Source: Pelecanus crispus (taxonomy: Eukaryota; Chordata; Aves; Pelecaniformes; Pelecanidae). Taken from it: DNA of 64,000 nucleotides. A program made the position numbers and the translations under genes. Numbering within the stretch: position 1 is the first letter of the stretch; every line of letters begins with the position of its first letter. The stretch spans positions 12,049,862 to 12,113,861 of the forward strand of contig NC_134675.1 of NCBI RefSeq assembly GCF_030463565.1, read 5' to 3'. Shown in pieces: positions 55,860 to 64,000 of the stretch. Below the pieces are notes generated by a model that saw only the letters and a list, made by a program, of their open reading frames with translations, did no database searches and had not been told where the DNA came from.

Positions 55860-56143
55860 GTACCCATCACAGGGGGCTCCTGCTCCCCGGGGATGCTGCC
55901 AGCCAGGGCCAGGGCTGGGCCCCTTGGCTGGGTCTGGGCCAGTGGCCAAAGGCAAGCGGCAGTGCTGCACGGGGTCTGCTCCCAGCGCCCTGTACTGAGA
56001 GCCTGGGTGCCTTGGCAGGACAGTGTCCCCAGGGTCCTTGTCCACAGATGGGGCATTTGGTGGCTGTGGTGCGAGGCCTTTGCCCCCAGGGTGGGCAGCA
56101 GGGCAGGAGTGGCCTGAGCTCTCCCTCCCATCTCCTCCAACAG

Positions 56144-56183
56144 GCAGAGAAGTTCACCTGTGTGTGCTACAGCTTCTCTGTTG
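56144..56183 (+). pseudogene. Small membrane-proximal exon
   Basis: Forty bases lie between CCAACAG and GTAAGT and read AEKFTCVCYSFSV. Such short exons commonly precede the transmembrane exon in receptor phosphatases. Assignment rests on splice sites and context. Confidence 0.4.
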
Positions 56184-56786
56184 GTAAGTGGGCTGCTCAC
56201 TCCCTGTGCCTGAGGCTCTCTCCCACATCCTCCCTTTTCCCAGCCTGGCTGCTTCCCACGGAGAGGAGCTGGCGGAGCACAGGAGTGGCAGGGTCTTGTT
56301 GGGGGGGGGGCAGAGGAAACCTTTTGTTTCCCATACATGGGGGTGCTGCTATAATCAACTCCTACTTCCATCTTCTTGGAAGTTCTCCGGATCTTGAGGC
56401 TATCTATGGCAGATGAGCTTTGGGCAATCTCAGGCCACTTGGGCAGGTGTGGCACAGCTGGCAACTGGACACTGTTCAGCATCCCTGCCATCATCACATA
56501 TTGCATCTTAGTCCTAGTGCTCCCCTGGTGCATGTGCAACCCCAGAAATGCAAACACCTCACCAGGCTCTGGCCATGCATGGAGACAGTCAGGGAGACAG
56601 GGCCCATGCTAAAGGGTATCACGCCAAGCAAGCACCTACTCTTTCTGCACCAGCTTAGCTATTCTCCAATGCAAAGCCTGTGGTGGGAGATGAAGGAAGC
56701 TGCTTTTCACCCCACACCCCTATGGGATTTCCTGCCGCCTGGCTCAGGCTGTGCGAGAGCCTGAGTCTGGGTTGTGCTGGTTGCAG

Positions 56787-56892
56787 GGCAGGGGCCAGTG
56801 CCTCTGCTGGGCAGGATGTCTGTGGTTATGGCTCTAACACTGGTCGTGGCTCTCCTGGCACTGGGGATTTTCCTGCTCTTCCTGCTCTTCGG
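56787..56892 (+). pseudogene. Transmembrane exon
   Basis: After TTGCAG the phase-1 frame reads GQGPVPLLGRMSVVMALTLV followed by VALLALGIFLLFLLFG, one hydrophobic segment of about 25 residues. The donor is GTCAGT at 56893. A single-pass segment at this point fits a type I receptor. Confidence 0.55.
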
Positions 56893-57430
56893 GTCAGTAT
56901 GTGCCTCACCTCTCCTGCTCTCTATGCTGCCATGGGGCATTCAGCTCCTTGCACTGCCAGGGAGTGTCCAAGTGGACCCTGAGATAAAGCAAGGTGGGAG
57001 GCAGGGCTGTTACATGGGCAACACCCTCTCCTCTCTCTCTTCTGCTGGTCTATGGGCCTGACTTGCTGTTTTGCAAGCGAAAGTACAACAGTTAAAAAAA
57101 CATTGCAGAGCAACAGCATTATCCCTCTGCGAAGATGTCGAGGAGATGCAGTATGAAAAAAGTCTTGCATGCCTTGTCTGGACGAGCTGTCTGTTAAAAG
57201 CACAGGCAGGTTGCTTACAGGTTCCGTAAGGTCCTTAAAGGAACAGGGGGATCAGAGCTGGCTGGCATGGGGAAAGGGACACCTCTCAGGACAGAGGGAC
57301 CTGCATGGGGAGGGGCAATCTAGGCTTTGGTGGGGTCCTGCCCACCGAAATGCCAGCTCAGTCCCATCTGCAGTGCTCCAGGGCCAGCCGTCAAGTGCAT
57401 GCTAAACTCCTGGCCTTGTGATCCCTGTAG

Positions 57431-57519
57431 GTGTGTGCAAGCTGAACACACAGATCCTGGTGGAGGAACTGCTGGAGGCTCTGAAGAGGTTTAAGAGGGC
57501 AGAAATAGAGGCAGAATAG
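57431..57519 (+). pseudogene. Juxtamembrane exon
   Basis: After acceptor CCTGTAG it reads VCKLNTQILVEELLEALKRF then KRAEIEAE and TAG (57517-57519). The I-x-V-E-E-L-L-E-A-L-K-R pattern resembles the segment before phosphatase domain 1 in receptor phosphatases. No donor follows before the stop. Confidence 0.45.
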
Positions 57520-57712
57520 ACAGAGGATGAATCAGTCAACAGGCATGGTGCTGGGCATCTGAGAGAGTATGAGGTCTGCTTTAGCTTTGTTTTCCTGTCT
57601 GGCTGCACTGTCCACCCAGCCCTGACCCCTTCCTTGGGTGTGCGATGCAGTTGGCCTTGCCAGCCCCAGAACATGTGCTAATGCAGAATGCGCCTGTCTT
57701 CTTCCTCTGCAG

Positions 57713-57800
57713 AAACTGGGCTCCACTTTGTTGCATCCCTGCGATGCCAGGAAGGAGCTGTGTAATCAGAGCAAGAACCGCTAAAAGAGCATTATCCCAT
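57713..57800 (+). pseudogene. Tyrosine-phosphatase domain, first exon, with nonsense codon
   Basis: After acceptor CTCTGCAG it reads KLGSTLLHPCDARKELCNQS, KNR, TAA (57782-57784), KSIIP and a split T before donor GTAAGC. Classical phosphatase domains begin with the motif N-x-x-K-N-R-Y-x-x-I-I-P-Y-D; here the Tyr codon of KNRY is TAA, and the split T is what a following Tyr codon needs. The remaining catalytic exons, including the HCSAGxGR loop, are not in the window. A CR1 begins 180 bases later. Confidence 0.6.
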
Positions 57801-58129
57801 GTAAGCAGAGACCTCCAGGGGTTGGCACAGGCACTTGGAGGTGGTTGGGCAGTGCAGGGTGCTGGGCTGGTGTAGGTATCCCTCCAGCTATTCAGCAATG
57901 TTGAGATCCTCATCTCATCCCCTGTGGCCACTGAAACCCAAAGGGATTTTCCAAAATCATCGTGTTGGCCCTGCTGTTTTATAGAATCATAGAATCATAG
58001 AATCATAGAATCGTTTAGGTTGGAAAAGACCTTTAAGATCATCCAGTCCAACCATTAACCTACACTACCAAGCCCACACTAAACCAATTAAGGGTAGACT
58101 AGACTAAACCATGTACCCAAGTGCCACAT

Positions 58130-60955
58130 CTACCCGTTTTTTGAACACTTCCAGGGATGGTGACTCCACCACCTCTCTGGGCAGCCTGTTCCAATTCTTG
58201 ACCACCCTTTCTGTAACAAATTTTTCCTAATTTCCAACCTAAACCTCCCCTGGCGCAGCTTGAGCCCATTTCCTCTCGTCTTATCACTAACTACTTGGGA
58301 GAAGAGACCAACACCCACCTCACTACAACCTTTCAGGTAGTTGTAGAGAGCGATAAGGTCTCCCCTCAGCCTCCTCTTCTCCAAACTAAACAACCCCAGT
58401 TCCCTCAGCCGCTCCTCATAAGGCCTGTGCTCCAGACCCTTCACCAGCTTCGTTGCCCTGCTCTGAACACGCTCCAGCACCTCAATGTCTTTCTTGTATT
58501 GAGGGGCCCAAAACTGGACATAGTATTCCAGGTGCAGCCTCACCAGCGCCGAGTACAGGGGAACAATCACCTCCCTGCTCCTGCTGGCCACACTGTTCCT
58601 GATACAAGCCAGGATGCTGTTGGCCTTCTTGGCCACCTGGGCACACTGCTGGCTCATGTTCAGCTGGCTGTCTACCAACACCCCCAGGTCCTTTTTGGCC
58701 AGGCAACTTTCCAGCCACTCTTCCCCAAGCCTGTAGCGCTGCATGGGGTTGTTGTGCCCGAAGTGCAGGACCCGGCACTTGGCCTTGTTAAACCTCATAC
58801 AGGTGGCCTCGGCCCATCGGTCCAGCCTGTCCAGGTCCCTCTGCAGGGCCATCCTACCCTCCAGCAGATCGACACTCCCACCCAGTTTGGTGTCGTCTGC
58901 AAACTTACTGAGGGTGCACTCAATCCCCTCATCCAGATCATCGATAAAGATATTGAACAAGGCTGGCCCCAAAACAGAGCCCTGGGGAACACCACTCGTG
59001 ACCGGCCGCCAACTGGACTTAACTCCATTCACCACTACTCTCTGGGCTCAGCCATCCAGCCAGTTTTTTACCCAGCGAAGACTACGCCCATCCAAGCCAT
59101 GAGCCGCCAGCTTCCCTAGGAGAATGCTGTGGGCGACAATGTCAAAGGCTTTACTGAAGTCCAGGTAGATGACATCCACAGCCTTTCCCTCATCCACCAG
59201 GCAGGTCACCAGGTCATAGAAGGAGATCAGGTTGGTCAAGCAGGACCTGCCTTTCATGAATGCATGCTGGCTGGGCCCGATCCCCTGGTTGACCTGCACA
59301 TGCCTGCTGAGCGCACTCAAGATGAACCGCTCCATAATCTTCCCCGGCACCGAGGTTAGGCTGAGAGGCCTGTAGTTCCCCGGGTCCTCCTTTCGGCCCT
59401 TCTTGTAGATGGGCGTCACATTGGCAAGCCTCCAGTCATCAGGGACCTCCCCTGTTAACCAGGACTGCTGATAGATGATGGAAAGTGGCTTGGCGAGCTC
59501 CTCTGCCAGCTCCCTCAGTACTCTCGGGTGGATCCCATCTGGCCCCATAGACTTGTGAGTGTCCAGGTGGCATAGCAGGTCATTAACTGCTTCCTCCTGG
59601 ATTATGGGGGATCCATTCTGCTCCCTGTCCCTGTCTCCCAGCTCAGGGGGCTGAATACCCTGGGGATGACTGGTCTGGCTATTAAACACAGAGGCAAAGA
59701 AGGCATTAAGTACCTCAGCCTTTTCCTTGTCCTCGGTGACAATGTTCCCCCCCACATCCAGCAAAGGATGGAGATTCTCCTTGGCTCTCTTTTTGTTGTT
59801 GATATACTTATAAAAGCATTTTTTATTATCTCTTACAACAGTGGCCAGATTGAGTTCTAGCTGGGGTTTTGCCTTTCTAATTTCCCCTCTGCATGACCTA
59901 ACGAGATCCCTGTACTCTTCTTGAGTTGCCCGCCCCTTCTTCCAAAGGTGGTAGACTCTCCTTTTTTCCCTGAGTCCCAGCAAAAGCTCCCTATTCAGCC
60001 AGGCCGGTCGTCTTCCCCGCCGGTTGGTCTTACGGCACACGGGGACAGCCCACTCCTGCACCCTTAAGACTTCCTTCTTGAAGAACACCCAGCCTTCCTG
60101 GACCCCTTTGCCTTTCAGGACTGCCTCCCAAGGGACTTTCCCAACTAGCGTCCTGAACAGGCCAAAGTCTGCCCTCCGGAAGTCCATGGTAACAGTTTTG
60201 CTGGCCCCCCTCCTTACGTCACCAAGAATCCAAAACTCTATCATATCATAGTCGCTAAGCCCAAGACGGCCACCGACCACGACATCTCCCACGAGTCCTT
60301 CTCTGTTTGTAAACAGCAGGTCAAGCAAGGCACCTCCCCTGGTAGGCTCGCTTACCAGCTGCATCAGGAATTTATCCTCCACACACTCTAGGAACCTCCG
60401 AGACTGTTGCCTCTCTGCTGTGTTGTATTTCCAGCAGATGTTCGGCAAGTTGAAGTCCCCCACAAGAACAAGGGCTGGCGATTGCGAGACTTCTGCCAGC
60501 TGCTTATAGAATGCTTCATCTATCTCTTCATCCTGGTTGGGTGTTCTATAAGAGACTCCCAGAAGGACGTCTGCCTTGTTGGCCTTGCCCCTCATCCTTA
60601 CCTATAAGCACTCGACCTTATCATCACCACTGTTGAGCTCTATACAGTCAAAACCCTCCCTAACATAAAGAGCCACCCCACTGCCTCTTCTTCCCTGCCT
60701 ATCCCTTCTGAAGAGCTTATAGCCATCCAATGCAGCACTCCAGTCATGAGAGTCATCCCACCACGTTTCTGTGATGGCAACTAAATCATAGCTATCCTGC
60801 TGCACAAGGGCTTCCAGCTCCTCCTGTTTGTTGCCCATGCTGCGTGCATTGGTGTAGATGCACTTAAGCTGGGCTATTGATTTCACCCCCAATGTTGCCA
60901 TGCTACCCCTGGGCTCCTTTCTAGCGAGCCTGGTTATATCCCCTTCCCCCTTCAA
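58130..60955 (-). pseudogene. CR1 ORF2 (endonuclease, RT) with two nonsense codons and a 3' frameshift
   Basis: The order is endonuclease ([40 protein letters not shown]), then RT ([55 protein letters not shown]), then a C-terminal domain ([18 protein letters not shown]). TAG at 60602-60604 replaces a Trp codon. TGA at 59048-59050 replaces an Arg codon, consistent with a CpG transition. Near 58210 a frameshift alters the last 30 or so residues. Catalytic residues of both enzymes otherwise look present. Confidence 0.85.
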
Positions 60956-60957
60956 AC

Positions 60958-62073
60958 CTAGTTTAAAGCCCTCTCAATGAGCCCTGCCAACTCATGAGCG
61001 AGAATCCTTTTCCCCTTTGGAGATAGCTCAACTCCATCTGCTGCCAGCAGGCCCGGTGCTGTGTAATCCTCCCCATGATCAAAAAAACCAAAATTCCACT
61101 GATGGCACCAGCCTCTGAGCCACTTGATAATCAGGAGTTTTCCATTCCTTTCAGCATTCTTCGCTGCCACTGACGGGTTAGAGGAAAACATTACCTGTGC
61201 TCCCGATCCTGCAAGCAATCGCCCCAGTGCCCTGAAGTCCCTTTTGATTGCTTTAGGACTTCTCTCTGCAACCTCGTCGCTGCCAACCTGCATAACCAGC
61301 AGTGGGTAATAACTTGAGGGCCATACCAGATCAGGGAGTTTCTTAGTAACATCCCTAACCTGGGCCCCAGGGAGGCAGCAGACTTCCCTGTGGGATGGGT
61401 CTGGACAGCAGATTGGGCCCTCTGTTCCCTGCAGGAGGGAATCACCTACCACAATTACCCTCCTTTTTTTCTTAACAGGGGCAGTCGTAATGCATGTGGC
61501 TGACTGACTTGCCCTCGGCAACCCCCTGGCTGGACCTTCACCTTCCTCCCCACTTGCCTGGCCCTCAACTTCCAGAGCCCCATATCTGTTATGTAAGGGC
61601 AGCTGGGAAGGTGAGGGAGGCCGGGAGGGGATTCGCCTGCCTCCCCGGGCAGGGACCTGTTTCCATTCCCCGCTGTCTCTTAGGTCCTCTCCTTCTGCTT
61701 GCCGGTCAGAGGGTAGGGGATCCTCTGCTCCTTGTGGGGCCTCCGCCTACTGCCTTGGCCCCAGGGATGGTAGGGTGTTGCTCCACCAATCTATCTCCCT
61801 CTCACACTCCCTGATACTCCTTAGCCTTTCCACCTCCTCCTTCAGCTCTGCCACCAGGCTGAGGAGATCATCTACCTGGTCACACCGAAGACATCTGCCA
61901 TCTCCACTGCCCTTCGGTACAAGTGACAGGCTCAGGCACTCCCTGCAGCCAGAGACCTGGACGGCTGCGTGTTTGTGTGGGAGCTCCGTCTGGGTCGCCA
62001 CATTCCTGGCAACGGCTTTCGGGCGAGTGGTAACCATAGCTGCTAGGTCCTCTCCTGGGAGGGCGATGACCAC
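60958..62073 (-). pseudogene. CR1 ORF1 with one nonsense codon
   Basis: The N-terminal part has a Cys-rich segment (CRECLSL...CLRCDQ), possibly a zinc finger of the PHD-like type reported for CR1 ORF1. A coiled-coil stretch ([20 protein letters not shown]) follows. A TAG at 61747-61749, in place of a Gln codon in the 6.5 kb copy, interrupts the frame, which then continues in phase. The SGNH esterase-like domain ([40 protein letters not shown]) runs to TAG just before ORF2. Start codon not decided. Confidence 0.8.
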
Positions 62074-62460
62074 TACCTGAGTTTCCCTTTAGAGCTAGGA
62101 GGGGGGACTTGGCCTGCCCCGCACGCCCCGCCTGCGCGAACTGCTGCACAAACTGATGCATCATGCCCTTCTGACGCACCACGCCCTGTTTGCCCATCCT
62201 GGTCGCCACGCTCCCTGGGGGCTGCTTTTATAGGTGAGGGTGTTTGGCCACTGTCACTCCTGTCCCTGCCCATGCTGAGTCAGAGCTGCTGCACATCAGC
62301 AGCTCGCCCTTTCCCGCTCTTTCCCGCTCTAGGCGGGGTGCTGGGGTGCCCTCTCTCTCCCTGCGCTTTTGCTGCCTTAGCAAGGGTGCCCCGGCACGAG
62401 CCTCCGCTCCAGAGCCCTTTGCCTTGGTGACTGCCTTGGGGTCATCCATATGAGCAGGAT

Positions 62461-62963
62461 TGTCCTTGCCCAGTGCAGCCAGGCACCTCTCCTACCCTGC
62501 CCAGGGCAGCAATTCCTCACTACCTACATCCATGTAGCTGGCATTGATACAGCCATTCCCTGTGTCAGAAGGCTGCAGCACCACATGGCAGTGATCATCT
62601 GAGAGAAGGGAGATGGGAGTCTGTGGACTGTCTCTTTGGGGCAGCAACAAAGTGACTGTTTAAGGAGGGGCATGTAATTTAGGAAAGCCTGAGACTGCTC
62701 CCTCCTCAGCAGCAGTACAGGCCTCAGGACATGTTCAGAGGTAAAGAACAGCTAATGAGATAAAAGTTGACATGGCACAGCAGGAAATGCAACATGTTTT
62801 TGGGGAAGACTGTTAATGCAATGGCTAAATATCCACACCATGTGGGGCCCAGAGGAGCTTTAAGCTTTGATAGAAATTGGGTGACTCCCTCCGTTTTCCC
62901 ACAAATAGCCACCTCTGGATGGGACACGGCAGTGTTCAATGACTAACAGCAGGAACAGGTACC
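62461..62963. other. Short spacer between CR1 and the inverted-repeat arm
   Basis: There is no recognised gene or repeat. It forms the right end of the 15.9 kb spacer and differs from the sequence next to the left arm. Confidence 0.5.
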
Positions 62964-64000
62964 TCCTGTCCCATTTCCCTCCCATCCTCACCCAGGAGGG
63001 GCAACACTCCCACATCTGGGTTGGCAGAAAGGACTCGACAGGGGCTGCAGGTACGTATTTAACCAGCTGCATGTTTAGTTGCATTTTGCAACATGTAGAT
63101 TGGGCAACTGATGGAAGTAAATCTTCATATTCATTTTCCATTAGTTTCTAGACAGGAGTGCTGCTGTGTCTCTGCATGGCACTAATTTGGGTCTCTACCC
63201 TCTGACCAGATACCAATTTTCATGTAATAAGAAATGTACCTCTCTGTGAGCTCTCTTTATCCAACAAATTCAGCTGTAAGTACCCAAACGTCCAAAGTTA
63301 CCGGGGTGCTGCCGGCAGGCACAGTGAGTTTGCACTGCCTCCCAGCACACCCAAATGGCATTAGGACTCACCATTAAACCATGCTCTGCACTCCTTGTGC
63401 AGCAGGCCAACAGACCACAACAGCTGTATCATCTCAACCAGTATAAAGCCCCTGCCAAATAAATGGAATAAAATCCCACCAGACTGGCAAACTGAGCAGC
63501 ATTTTTTTCAGGCAGGTGACAGCTAATTGTGAAGGCATTTCCAATGTTTCATTTTGCATTTCAGGGCCCAAGATTGTGCCTGTACAAAGTTTATTCATTG
63601 ATGGGGATCCTTCCAGCTTAGAGTCACAGCAGAAATGTGAACAATCTTTGCTTGAAAAGAGGTTTGCGGGGCCTGACCTCAAGCAAGAAGCAGTTTGAGG
63701 AAATGAAACCCCTCCATTGGAGACAGCCCCAGTTCAGCTCCAGGAGCCGAGGGGGCTGCAAGTGCTCATGGCATGGCTGGTGGTCTCCCAGACTGCCCCA
63801 GTCTTGACCTTCAGTTCAAATGGGGCTCGTTGCTTTTCCTTTTGTAAGTGCTTCCATACCTCCTGGTAGCTGTTACAGTCCCCGCAGTGATGCAAAACCC
63901 ACCAGCAGCACAGGACATGTTAACCTTCTGGGCAGGAAACGAGGAGGGAAAGAGAAATTCTCCTTTGCGTGCAACCTGCTGACACAGGTGCAAATTTTGA
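62964..64000 (-). repeat. Right arm of a long inverted repeat (runs off the window)
   Basis: It is the reverse complement of 45978-47014 with constant register to the last base of the window, so its outer end is not seen. The inner edge is sharp (TCCTGTCCC at 62964). Confidence 0.93.

Larger units (their letters stand above)
47544..57800 (+). pseudogene. Decayed receptor gene: CCP modules, FN3-like exons, TM, receptor tyrosine-phosphatase start
   Basis: Exon-like pieces lie on the same strand in protein order. They are CCP modules (47544-47726, 48313-about 48453, 52847-53089, 53656-53728, 53874-54020 with 54569-54654), FN3-like exons (55122-55264, 55618-55859, 56144-56183), a transmembrane exon (56787-56892), a juxtamembrane exon (57431-57519) and the first phosphatase exon (57713-57800). 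CCP exons are symmetric phase 1, and the FN3 exon also starts in phase 1, so they could join. Receptor-type phosphatases with FN3 ectodomains are known; I do not recall one with sushi modules in mammals. Stops at 52918-52923 and 57782, a frameshift near 55703, an ERVL and an LTR in or beside exons, and the missing catalytic exons mark it as dead. The CCP part could instead be a separate complement-regulator-like gene. Confidence 0.5.
57981..62460 (-). mobile_element. CR1 LINE, nearly full length, about 4.5 kb
   Basis: The plus-strand left end is (ATAGAATC)n, the CR1 3' terminal repeat. Reading leftward there are a GC-rich 5' region with TATAAAAG (about 62225-62232), ORF1, ORF2 and the 3' UTR. 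Its length is close to a complete avian CR1. The exact 5' limit is uncertain (62270-62460). Only a handful of inactivating changes are visible, making it the best-preserved LINE here. Confidence 0.92.

Noticed and set aside
62860..63141. 93-codon minus-strand frame crossing the inverted-repeat edge as a gene
   Set aside because: The shared part is also open at 46837-47073, but the two frames diverge at the repeat boundary and neither has coding features.
57800..64000. Search for the catalytic HCSAGxGR loop of the phosphatase
   Set aside because: Not found on either strand. Downstream sequence is CR1 and the inverted-repeat arm, so the catalytic exons are absent from the window.
1..64000. CRISPR arrays, tRNA, rRNA or bacterial features
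   Set aside because: None seen. The DNA is vertebrate nuclear, and the repeats are LINE, LTR, minisatellite and simple-sequence types.

Overview
The window is vertebrate nuclear DNA, almost certainly from a bird. It holds several CR1 LINEs with the avian 3' end (short ATTCTATG-type repeats), avian-type ERVL and other LTR elements, and a multi-exon gene whose translated exons closely match RUSC2. In mammals RUSC2 lies next to FAM166B/CIMIP2B in tail-to-tail orientation, and remnants of CIMIP2B-like repeats appear here on the minus strand just downstream, so this synteny is partly kept. Z linkage is likely from the known homology of this human 9p region, but the sequence itself does not show it.

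Layout. (1) About 0.3-24.8 kb, plus strand: RUSC2 (iporin). All eleven coding exons have consistent splice phases and give a predicted 1,605-residue protein with a long disordered N-terminal half, a RUN domain and a C-terminal SH3 domain. Intron 2 (2.4-10.0 kb) is filled with CR1 copies and an ERVL-type LTR. A 1.1 kb solo LTR with a 5-bp target duplication sits in the intron before the first RUN exon. (2) About 25.5-29.1 kb, minus strand: a decayed ERVL provirus (gag-pol) with a 5' LTR fragment that ends against a CIMIP2B-like exon remnant. (3) About 30-45.9 kb: mostly gene-poor sequence with nested LTR insertions, a minisatellite and simple repeats. (4) 45,978-47,014 and 62,964-64,000: two arms of an inverted repeat that look identical, flanking a 15.9 kb spacer. 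(5) Inside the spacer, plus strand, 47.5-57.8 kb: the decayed remains of what I read as one receptor gene. In order these are complement-control (sushi/CCP) modules, FN3-like exons, a transmembrane exon, a juxtamembrane exon and the first exon of a tyrosine-phosphatase domain (KNR-stop-KSIIP). A 4.2 kb ERVL and a solo LTR interrupt it. (6) 58.0-62.4 kb, minus strand: a nearly full-length CR1 with only a few inactivating changes.

RUSC2 looks like an intact working gene. The CCP/FN3/phosphatase locus, the CIMIP2B remnants and every retroelement reading frame carry stops, frameshifts or truncations. The observations most worth following up are the possible CCP-FN3-receptor-phosphatase architecture and the perfect-looking inverted repeat around it, which could be a real recent palindrome or an assembly artefact.
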